A stretch of 64,000 nt of DNA, from NCBI GenBank assembly GCA_945910005.1, contig OX246744.1, positions 46,538,623 through 46,602,622 of the forward strand. The letters run 5' to 3'. Below are positions 21,969-31,106 of this stretch, one piece after another. The position numbers and the translations under genes were made by a program. Positions within the stretch are counted from its first letter, which is position 1; each line of letters begins with the position of its first letter. The stretch is from Isoperla grammatica. Lineage: Eukaryota; Arthropoda; Insecta; Plecoptera; Perlodidae. Below the pieces are notes generated by a model. The model did not search any database, was not told the DNA's origin, and worked only from the letters and a program-made list of their open reading frames with translations.

Positions 21969-22155
21969 GGCCCTTATTCTGTAATTATCCCGCTTTGGAT
22001 GCGGGCCGATATGGAAACAAATGAGAAATAATAACACTAGTTTTGGAAATTATTCAGGCAGTTATATTGTTGTGGAACGGCAATTGTTTCCATATCGGCC
22101 GCTTTCGACCCAAAGCGGCTCGCTTCCATAGCGGGATAGTTATAGAATAAGGGTC
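21969..22155. mobile_element. MITE family F
   Basis: Inverted ends GGCCCTTATTCTGTAATTAT and ATAGTTATAGAATAAGGGTC, with GCGGGATA/TATCCCGC continuing inward. CAG flanks both sides on the same strand (21966-21968, 22156-22158), a 3-bp CWG-type duplication like families E and G. 187 bp. Confidence 0.82.
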
Positions 22156-22170
22156 CAGGGACAAAACAAG

Positions 22171-22352
22171 GTATTGCGGTATTTGGATCAGCTGGGAAGG
22201 AATGTCCGAGGGTTGTTATTAGTATGACTCAATCCCTGAGGAAAACTTCGGAAAAACCTTCAGTCAGGACTGCCGGAGGCCGCGGAATCGAACCGGCGAC
22301 CTTCCGAATTAGAGTCTCGCGTCTCACCGCTGAGCCACCTCTATCGGTTCAC
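22171..22352 (-). mobile_element. SINE1 copy 5, near complete
   Basis: The minus-strand copy carries a full tRNA-like head: B box complement GGAATCGAACC (22284-22294) and A box complement CCGCTGAGCCA (near 22327-22337). The body reaches AGGTATTGC at the left. Confidence 0.88.
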
Positions 22353-22857
22353 AAAAACAAAGAACTTGATAAGTGTTACACCGGAAAGGTTTTAGCGATA
22401 GCAGGATATCTATAAGAAGTTACTTGGAAGAAAGTCTAAGTTATGTACATCTTTAAATATTTAAAGTGGCTCCGCATTTCGGCCTGGAATAGTCGAGTGG
22501 CCATTAGATGCGGCCATCGCTTGCAAAGATATCGAGGAACCAAAGAGCTCAGATGGAAGACATGTTGACTCTACGTTAGTTGAAGTGGTCTGGTCACGCA
22601 TATGTTCTAACCAAACGCGAGTTGGCGGTGACATTGAAATATCCGAGACAGAAACGTTTGCGCTTGGCGGCCATATTGGAGGCCATCTTGGAGACATGTT
22701 TGACTATGTTGCCATGGAGAAACAGTTGAAGCCAGTTTTAGAAACAAAACATTTCATTTCGTTAAGGCTATGCATGTTCTTTAAATAAAAATGATTTGTT
22801 TGATAATTTGTGATTTTTATCTTCAACATTGCGTACGTCTAGACACTTCTTTCATCA
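22353..22857. other. Intergenic DNA with weak similarity to MITE H
   Basis: TTGCCATGGAGAAACAGTTG (near 22709) and the following TTTAAATAAA segment resemble the interior of family H at 44334-44660, but the H termini are not evident. Confidence 0.4.
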
Positions 22858-23113
22858 CAAGACTCAATTGAGGGGGCTGTGACATCACAGGCGGACAAAT
22901 AAAGTGTTGCTAGGCAACTGCATTGTTGTATCTCTCTTTGATTGGCGCATATTCAATGATTGTCCGAAACTAAACACGGCAACACGGCTATTGTTTTAAT
23001 CGCGGCCTGTGCAAGAAAAATAGTCACTCCGCAGTGTTTTGTTTACAATGTGCGCCAATCAATGAAAGGCTCAACAATGAAACTGTCCGACCTGTGACGT
23101 CACAGCCCCCTTA
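22858..23113. mobile_element. MITE-like repeat I, copy 1 (uninterrupted)
   Basis: GGGGGCTGTGACATCACAGG on the left is inverted on the right (CCTGTGACGTCACAGCCCCC). The motifs TTGCTAGGCAACTGCATTG and CAATCAAAGAGAGATACAAC (complement strand) also flank the LINE at 31107-35783. That makes this the empty-site counterpart of the LINE insertion. Confidence 0.78.
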
Positions 23114-24175
23114 TTCGAAATGTCCGCTACTTTACAAGGATATTGATGTCGCCGGCCGCCAGAGAAATCGAGAACTTTGAACCTTGATAAATTACGTACA
23201 ATGATGTTTTTGATGAAGATTAGAAGACTAACGAACATTCTGACTTGGACATTCGCCAAAGATACATATTCAAAATTGCTTTAAAATGCTCTAAAATTGT
23301 TAACATTTAAATCAAAATATGTCATCCCACAGAGAATGCTGTGTGTTCTTTTTTGTGATTGTTTCTCAGTTAGTTCCAATATTACCTTAAATATCTGTTT
23401 TACAGGTTGTTGCAACGCACCTTTTACAATGAAATAAGTTCATTGAAACAAATAATTTTTTTTTGAACAACGCTTATATTTAAATGCACTAAAAAAATAC
23501 TTTTTATCTTAAAGAGTTTCGCAATCGAATATGTGCTCACTGGACATGTCCGAGTTTAGAAGACTGCATACTTGTGTACTTGTACTTGTTAACTTCACTC
23601 GCAAACTAGCGTGCTCGCATTGCAAACTAGAATTTCGGACAGTTCTGTCCATGCACGATCCAGCGATCGGCCAACAGTGCTTACGAAAAGTGGGGTTATG
23701 TGGCTATGGGAGAATTTGGCAAAGTAACTAGGCCTATAGGCTACACACATTCTATTGATAATGATCATAAACGCAATTTTTGTCAACATAAAAACATCTA
23801 GGCCTATTACAATACATAATATTTAAATGTATGGTTACTTACGTTTCCATTACATTTTCTCACGTGTAGTGTTTGCGTCCGCCATGACTAAGTACTCAAG
23901 TTGAGTGTACGAGCAGGAATGATCATAATAACAGCAGTTGCGCTAGCACCAACTCCATCCGATCAACTGAGGTCGAACCACGCGAGGGGAACGCACCTAC
24001 GCGTACATGGTGAATGACTCACCGCACGGGGTTGTACCATACTTACAAGTGGAGCGTGTTGACGTTCTTGCTGCATAGAAACAATATATCCGATGCTTTC
24101 GTCACTGATATTTGAGTCCCGAACAACCTGCATCTGGTTGGCCCATCCTCACTAGCTGTGACCAATTTCCCATAT
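23114..24175. other. Intergenic DNA
   Basis: No coding signal, inverted repeat or family match was found. The short ORFs at 23531-23789 overlap on opposite strands. Confidence 0.5.
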
Positions 24176-24690
24176 GAAGCTTATTGTTTAATTGATTAAT
24201 TATGACGAATCAATTGATTAATTAGTGAATCTGATCATTGATTCATATATTGTCATTAAGAAAATGCGACTGTGTGAAAAATTGCAGCTCGATCGGACGT
24301 TGGGAAGTGGGTGTGAAATATCGATTCCCATATAAAACTTTGATTAATTAATTATGAAAGCTTAATTGATTATTTAGTAAATATAACAATTGATTCATGT
24401 ATTGTCATTAAAAAAACGTCTGTGTAAAAACTTTCAGCTCGATCGGACGTTGGCAAATGGGTGAAATATCGATTGCCATACAAAAGTTTGATTAGTTAAT
24501 TATGATGGATTAATTGATTATTTAATAAATATAACAGTTAGTTCGTGTATTGTCATTAAGAATACGTCTGTGTGAAAAATTTCAGCACGATCGGACATTT
24601 AGAAGTAGGTGAAATATCGATTGTAAGATTCCGTCCAGACAAACAGACAAACACATGAAACTAATATAAGCGTTGTAATAAAAATGGAAA
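24176..24690 (+). repeat. Three tandem units of about 147 bp ending in a retroelement-like tail
   Basis: Each unit carries TTAATTGATTA, TGTATTGTCATTAA, a CAGCTCGATCGGACGTTGG-type motif and GTGAAATATCGATT. The last unit is followed by CAGACAAACAGACAAACAC and CTAATATAAGCGTTGTAAT. Tails of that type (tandem ACAAAC then a TAATATAAG end) close many invertebrate non-LTR or Helitron-like elements. No coding part is present. Confidence 0.65.
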
Positions 24691-25130
24691 CGTTTATTGG
24701 GTCAGAGAAACGTTTATGTAAGTAAGATCATTAAATTCTCTAGGGGGGATGACACATTTTGGTTTACTTTTAGGCAATTTTAAAGCATTTAAATTAAAAG
24801 CAATTTTCGCTTACGGCAATCCGGAGTTCAGCAGGGTATAGTTCGACATTCCTATATATTCCAGCTAGGAAACTAAGCTTGGTTGTTTCTCGAACCGTCT
24901 CCGTTAATTAAAAGAAACGCAATTTCTTCCAATAACTCCATTTAAATGTCAAAGGACGCGGAACATGCCGACAGAAAAAGCCAATTTCAATAATTTAATA
25001 TGTGAGTGAGCTTTGTAGGAGTTTGTGTCCACCACTTGTTTTTAATTGTTTACGATCATTTTTTCTAAACTCTGCGTTGCGGTTCTTAAAGCGGTTCCAG
25101 CCGGCGTTTTGCGTTTTGTAGAATATGCTC
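24691..25130. other. Intergenic DNA
   Basis: No supported feature. The region leads directly into the 20-bp array. Confidence 0.5.
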
Positions 25131-25350
25131 GGAGTAACTTGGTTCAATATGGAGTAACTTGGTTCAATATGGAGTAACTTGGTTCAATATGGAGAAACTT
25201 GGTTCAATATGGCGTAACTTGGTTCAATATGGAGCAACTTGGTTCAATATGGAGCAACTTGGTTCAATATGGAGTAACTTGGTTCAATATGGAGTAACTT
25301 GGTTCAATATGGAGTAACTTGGTTCAATATGGAGTAACTTGGATCAATAC
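25131..25350. repeat. 20-bp tandem array, 11 units
   Basis: The unit GGAGTAACTTGGTTCAATAT is repeated 11 times with only single-base variants (GGAGAAAC, GGCGTAAC, GGAGCAAC). It stops about 30 bp before MITE B2. Confidence 0.95.
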
Positions 25351-25378
25351 GTATTGATACATTGTCTAAAAAAGAGGT

Positions 25379-25673
25379 ATCTCACACCAAGAAGTAAGAT
25401 AGTGTCAGGGGAGTCAGGACCGCCCACAATTAGTTTCCAACTCAACAAGTGCGAATCACTTTAACGTTTTTCCCGATTATCTAGTACAATTTGGTTGCGT
25501 TAAGTTTTTTGACAGAAACCTGCTTGCACGTTTTCTTGTGCGTTACCGTCGAACAACTTACCGCAACCAAATTGTACTAGATAATCGGGAAAAATGTTAG
25601 TGATTCGCGCTTGTTAAGTTGGAAACTAAATGTGGACGGTCCTGATACTATCTTACTTCTTGCTGTGAAAGAC
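25379..25673. mobile_element. MITE family B, copy 2
   Basis: Same terminal arms as B1 (CTCACACCAAGAAGTAAGAT start), with a shorter right arm (CAGGGGAGT part deleted) and the central loop inverted relative to B1. Confidence 0.88.
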
Positions 25674-25725
25674 CCATAACAACGTTTCAAGCGGGCATGT
25701 GGCAAATATTTCGTCTCAAGTAGTA

Positions 25726-25886
25726 AGTCGTCGTACAACATCTTCGGTAATGCTTCCGTCACGGGTGGGTGAGCGGCAGCCAGCCAGCGGCCGTGGCTAA
25801 TTCAAATACCTGCTCGGGTTGGCCGAGACCGTAAACACGTCATTGATTGATGACGAAAGCATTACCGAAGTTATTGTAAGACGACT
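25726..25886. mobile_element. MITE family A, copy 1
   Basis: Inverted ends AGTCGTCGTACAACATCTTC and the complement; the arms include CGGTAATGCTTCCGTCA. The core contains CTCGGGTTGGCCGAGAC. TA flanks are compatible with a Tc1/mariner-type duplication. Copies A2 (29288) and A3 (62388, inverted) share about 160 bp end to end. Confidence 0.87.
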
Positions 25887-25957
25887 TTATGTCGTGGCAT
25901 TATTCAAGAATCATTACCTCTTGTACCCTTCGCTTCATTGATTATTTGGTTTGCCGA

Positions 25958-26100
25958 AATGAGGTGGCTCAGTGGTAGCACACGATGCTCTGATTCGGGA
26001 GGTCGCCGGTTCGATAGCTGCTACTGGAAGTCCTACGCGGGTTTCCTGTCACAAGGCTGAGCGGACATTCCTCAAAACCGCAATATCTAGTTGGTCACCT
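25958..26100 (+). mobile_element. SINE1 copy 6, shortened
   Basis: A box TGGCTCAGTGG (25970-25980), B box GGTTCGATAGC, then a body with internal deletions ending at GCAATATCTAG. Confidence 0.82.
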
Positions 26101-26346
26101 AAAGAAGGACCCTAGGCAGGTTTCCTACACACAAAAAATCGTTATTATTTCCATATCTAAGAATGAGTCGGTTGGAATTTTGGGCTCAAATTAAAATACA
26201 TAATTCGTGCTTAAGAAGACAATTGATAATTTATCCGTTAGTTTGTAGTTTTTCAACTATAATATCCTGACAGTTCGCTAACTGAAATTAGTCCCATACA
26301 ATCACAACTCATGTGATTCGTGGTTTAACTGATTCAAAGGGATTAA

Positions 26347-26672
26347 TAAAATAACATAAATAAAATAAATTCACATTTAGAGTCTACCCACTCAGTAACG
26401 AAACTGATTTTCAGCATGGGACTTTAATTTAAAGCGACTAACTAAACCAACCTTGTAGGCTCCAAACACCATCGACGAGGGAGCGATAACCAATCAAAGA
26501 TCGATATTTCAAATACGAAATTTATGAATCAGTGATTGGACAGTGCAAACACCTGGGGACAAATGTCAGAATCAACAAAGCCGATTCAGAACAACTTTGA
26601 ATTTATTGAGTGCTTCGTTGCTAGGACGGCTCCAAAGTAACCGTTTACTTATTCCTAAGGCAAGAAGTAATG
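26347..26672 (-). mobile_element. SINE2 copy, 5' truncated
   Basis: Minus-strand SINE2 body that extends further toward the head than most copies, reaching CTTATTCCTAAGGCAAGAAG, which matches 61290-61310 in the most complete copy. Confidence 0.85.
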
Positions 26673-27454
26673 GAAATTATACTGCTTTTTTTCTGAACAT
26701 TAGAGACTAATTTTATCAATTAAAAAAAAAAAAAAATCTGCGGAACAGTTTTAAAAAAAGTCACGTACTTCGTTGTCACTATTTCTAAACACGAGTGTGG
26801 AGTAGAAAGGTGAAAGGTGAAAGGTAAAAGGTCACCCCCCAGAAGTTCCCCCCCCCAACCCCCCTCCACTGAAACATGGCCCTGTATTTAGGCCCGAGGA
26901 AACCCTAATTGCTCTAAAACAAGTTCGAACATGTCGGGAGTCCAAGTTAGTCACGAAGCTTGTAATGTTAATCGTAGGCCTAGAGATTCTAACACAAGTT
27001 ACTCAGTCTCTGTCCTGTTCTCTATGAGTCCACATAATAACACGAGACCGCCGCGAATATTAAAACCATGCGAAATATCCGTTATCTCAATAGTGCTACA
27101 CCACATCGAATAAGTGAAAACCGAGCTCAATTCGGATTCGAAAGAACTTGTTTGAACACATGTCAAAGCACTTGTTTGGACGCATGTCAAAGCACTTGAG
27201 TGGACACAGGTCAAAGCACTTGTGTAGGCGGTGCAACGCAATATTACTCAACTATTTGATTCCATCCGCCCAGATTAATGGCCGCTTTGTGGCCCAGCCG
27301 TCGTTCTGCTAATGTGTATTATTGCGAACGGGTGACATACGTGCCACCCTCCCCTGGCCAACCCCCTCCTACGGTCGCACACGTAGAGGGTTGCAGTTCG
27401 TCTCCCAATCGAGGCTCATTTTGGAATGTCTGGTTTCCACATTTCCAGTGTTGT
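26673..27454. other. Intergenic DNA with a 24-bp tandem repeat
   Basis: 27147-27220 holds about three units of CACTTGTTTGGACGCATGTC-type sequence ending in AAAG. A GAAAGGT run lies at 26808-26830 and a C-rich stretch at 26834-26868. The 80-codon minus-strand ORF is the translated 24-bp repeat. Confidence 0.65.
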
Positions 27455-28775
27455 TATGTGTAAATGCCTAAACGTCTTCCAAGTGTAGTGTCAAGGACAT
27501 ATAAACGCAGGGATCTCGAACGAAATGGAGTTTTTTACACTTTCGTTTATACCTGAAAATATAGAGCCTAATGCCAATTCAGATGGAGTGTTTAAGTCTA
27601 TCAAACATACCCACGTATTCTAACAAATCAGGAGTTTATGTGTAAATGCGTAGTCTTCGAAGTGTACAGTCAAGGACATATAAACGCAAGTATCTCGAAA
27701 AAGGTGGAGTTTCTTGCAGTTTCGTTTATACCAGCCTATAGAGAGCCTAATGCTAATTAAGATGGAGTGCTTTTGTCTATTAAACATACCCACGTATTCT
27801 ATCAAATCAAGAGTTTATGTGTAAATGCGTAGTCTTCGAAGTGTATAGTCAAGGACATATAAACGCAAGTATATCTCGGAAAAGGTGGAGTTTCTTGCAG
27901 TAATGCTAGCACCAGCCAATAGAGAGCCTAATGACAATTAAGATGGAGTGCTTTTGTCTATTAAACATACCCACGTATTCTATCAAATCAAGAGTTTATG
28001 TGTAAATGCGTAGTCTTCGAAGTGTATAGTCAAGGACATATAAACGCAAGTATATCTCGGAAAAGGTGGAGTTTCTTGCAGTAATGCTAACACCAGCCAA
28101 TAGAGAGCCTAATGCCAATTAAGATGGAGTGTGTTCAAGTCGACTAAACATACTCACGTATTCTATCAAATCAAGAGTATACCGTCGTGTAAATGCGTAG
28201 TCTTCGAAGTGTATAGTCAAGGATATATAAACAGAGTTGCTTCGAACAAGGTGGAGTTTCTTGCAGTTATATTTACACCTACCAATAGAGAGCCTAATGC
28301 CAATTACGAGGGAGTGTTCAACTCAATTATAGATGTCGAGGTCTTCTAACAAATCAAGAGTTTACCTGTAAATGCGTAGTCTTCGAAGTGTAGTGTCAAT
28401 GACATATAAACGCAAATATCTCGAAAAAGGTGGAGTTACTTGCAGTTCTGTTTGTACCTGCCAATAGAGAGCCTAATGCAAATTAAGATGGTGTGTTCAA
28501 ATCGACTAAACATACACACGTCTTATATCAAATCAAGAGTATACGTGTAAATGCCTAGTCATCAAAATGTATAGTCAAGTGCCTATTAACCTAATTGTTT
28601 TGAACAAGGTAGAGTCACTTGCAGTTTTGTTTCAACATTCTTATATAGAGCATACTGACAAATAAGATGGTGTGTTCAAGCCGATAAAACATACCAACGT
28701 CTTCGATCAAATCACGAGTACACGTGCAAATGAGTAGTCTTCAAAGTGTAGTGTCAATGACATATAAATTCGTAT
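27455..28775. repeat. 180-bp satellite, about 7-8 diverged units
   Basis: Units start near 27457, 27637, 27818, 27998, 28184, 28365, 28543 and 28723, each with GTGTAAATGCGTAGTCTTCG, AAGGACATATAAACGC, GGTGGAGTTTCTTGCAGT, AATAGAGAGCCTAATGCC and CATACCCACGTATTCTATC. The third and fourth units are nearly identical while outer units are more diverged, as expected from unequal exchange in the middle of an ageing array. No consistent ORF. Confidence 0.93.
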
Positions 28776-28889
28776 TTGAGGTATTTGAGGTTATTGGTAG
28801 TGACACGTTCAACAGTTCCCTATTATCATTAACTATGGAAACTAGTTTATTTGGAAACCAAAAGTAGAGTTTTGGATCCAGAGATTTAA

Positions 28890-29268
28890 CAGGGAAGGAT
28901 ACCTCTACGTTAAAAACCGCACACAATTTTCATTTTTAAATTATATCACAAGAATGGGCTTTGAAATCGAAAATCTGAATCAACAGTGCACTGTGGTTTA
29001 GTAAGCCCTACACATTGAATGCTCTAAGTCGTGACTTATATTATAATCATTAATCAGTATGTTTTTTTATAAATAATTATTTTATTACTAATTATCGAAT
29101 TATAATCAAAATAGTACGCTTATAGTTATAATATGTTATTCAATCTGTAGGGCTTACCAAAGCAAAGTGCGCTGCTGATTTAGATTTTCGATTTCTTGTT
29201 GTAATCTTGAGATATAATTTAATAATGAACATTTTCTGCGGTTTTGATGTAGAGACTACCCTTCGCTC
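28890..29268. mobile_element. MITE family Q, copy 1 (piggyBac-like)
   Basis: Inverted arms of about 130 bp, starting CAGGGAAGGATACCTCTACG and ending CCCTTCGCTC. TTAA flanks both sides (28886-28889, 29269-29272). Motifs GTAAGCCCTACA and GATTTTCGATTTC are in both arms. 379 bp, no ORF. The TTAA duplication supports a piggyBac-type mobiliser; Kolobok also uses TTAA. Confidence 0.86.
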
Positions 29269-29287
29269 TTAAGTGATTCCATTCTAT

Positions 29288-29450
29288 AGTCACCGTACAA
29301 CATCTTCGGTAATGCTTCCGTCACGGGTGGGTGAGCCGCAACCAACCAGCGGCCGTGGCTAATTCAAATACCTGCTCGGGTTGGCCGAGACTGTAAACAC
29401 GTCATTGATTGATGACGAAAGCATTACCGAAGTTGTTGTAAGAGAACTAT
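29288..29450. mobile_element. MITE family A, copy 2
   Basis: Same orientation and core as A1. Inverted ends TAGTCACCGTACAACATC and GATGACGAAAGCATTACC...GAACTA. It lies 20 bp from Q1. Confidence 0.87.
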
Positions 29451-30521
29451 ACTAGTAGTTGCACGGCACTCGTTCTGTTTGTTTGTTCTGTGTCTTCCTA
29501 CACCAGTTACGTCACAGTGCAGCGTCTATAATAAAGACAATCATAAGTTGAGTCGATCAACTCCAAGAAGAACATTCGAGACGCAGCGTCAACTTACACC
29601 TTTTCATAAGTTGAATCAAAAAGTAATCAGGCGTCGTCGGTATCCATTGTCTTTATGAAACTCGAGCTGCTTCAATCAGCGCTCGACGGAAACCTGGCGG
29701 CGAACAGATGAAACACTAGACTCTACCTCGTTAACACGCTGTGCGTCATTAACACGTGCGTGTGCGTGTGCGTGTGCGTGTGCGTGTGCGTGTGCGTGTG
29801 CGTGTGCGTGTGCGTAAATTATGCTGATTGATGATAATGATGATAATTGTGTTTTACGTCCCATGTTTTGGCAGCTAGGCTAATCGAGACGATGAGTGGG
29901 TGAAATATGAGAATGAAGTTGAAGGTGTTTGGAGGAAGGAGGCAAGTAGAAGGGCGGGGAGGAAAGGTTATAGGGGGGGGGGGGGGGAAAGGGGAGGATG
30001 TGGCCTATATCCTCTGGCCTCAGCCTGGCTGGCTAGGATGGCCCGGCTACCAGAAGCATAGGCTTCATACAAACATTCCCAGTTACGATTCAAAGTGAAG
30101 CCTCTATTGGCCTACTTGAGTGCTTTACAAAAAACATGTTCGAAAAATATTTCCCGATAGCTATTGCTATTCCGAAACTTAACTTTTAACTTCCAGCCAT
30201 ATCGTTATCCAGCTTCTTCTGGTCCATCCAATCAGAAACTAGGATGTCTTTTTGCGAAAACCAATGCGATGAAAACTACTGAGCTTAAGTCATCATTTAT
30301 GTATTTATTTATATTATAAATTATTATTATCATTAATAAGATAGACCTTCCCGTAACCTATATTTTTCTTGAAGGTCTTAAAACATTCGTTATTCTAGTT
30401 CCTGTGTGTGAACCGGAACGGCTAACCGTTCCGATTCCTTCCGGTTACGGTAGCTGGTTTTCAGAGTTGATCTAGAAAGCCGTGAATGGCTCTATCTTAA
30501 GTTCCTTGGTAGTTATGTTAA
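29451..30521. other. Intergenic DNA with a CGTGTG microsatellite
   Basis: 29753-29813 is a hexanucleotide GTGTGC array of about 10 units. A G tract lies near 29972-29988. The Ala-His repeat ORF on the minus strand is the translated microsatellite. Nothing else is supported. Confidence 0.65.
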
Positions 30522-30712
30522 AGGATGGTCCACACAGATTTTTTAAGCATAAGATTTAAGGTTTAACGCGTAGTCGTAAAGTTGGATCATAGGAAACACG
30601 TACTGGCGTTCACACAAGTTTTAGTTTTAAGACGTTGTTTTTAGTTTTAAGACGTTGTTTTCATTGTTGAAACCTTATGCATTATGTCTTAAAAATCTGT
30701 GTGGACCAGCCC
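30522..30712. mobile_element. MITE family C, copy 2
   Basis: Same ends as C1 (AGGATGGTCCACACAG). TAA flanks both sides (30519-30521, 30713-30715). A 24-bp internal segment (AGTTTTAAGACGTTGTTTT) is tandemly duplicated relative to C1. Confidence 0.88.
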
Positions 30713-30914
30713 TAAGGTGCATTTTTCACTGTTGTGCATTGTTGTCATTGAAGATCTAGAGGACCGTGGCTCTATCTAACTTTCTTAGAACAAGTGGCGC
30801 TATCTGTCGGTAGTTACTGTCACTAAAGAGCTGCACATAAATACTTATTGACTTTCTACCGTACTCGTAGTCTCGCTGTCTGCCACTAGGTGGCAGCACG
30901 AGCTTGTTTTCAAT

Positions 30915-30987
30915 AACGCACTCTATCGTAGACTTCGGGCACTGCGTAGCGGAAGGCAGTGCCTGAAGTCGACAATAGAGTGCGTTA
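30915..30987. repeat. 73-nt near-perfect hairpin
   Basis: AACGCACTCTATCGTAGACT pairs with the segment ending at 30987, giving about 31 bp of stem with three mismatches and a loop of about 10 nt around GTAGCGGAAG. It could be a tiny MITE or a hairpin RNA precursor; only one copy is seen here. Confidence 0.6.
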
Positions 30988-31034
30988 GTTTTCAAGCGGT
31001 CGCCGATCTCGCTACTGCCGAAGATAAGCCCCGA

Positions 31035-31106
31035 TTCCAAAAATAGCCATGTGGTCGTGTTTTGTTTCGGACGAAAATTGAATATGCACCAATCAAAGAA
31101 TGATGA
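31035..31106. repeat. Left half of repeat I copy 2, interrupted by the LINE
   Basis: GTTTCGGAC and GAATATGCACCAATCAAAGA match the complement of repeat I at 22858-23113. The match stops just before the LINE and resumes at 35784. Confidence 0.75.
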
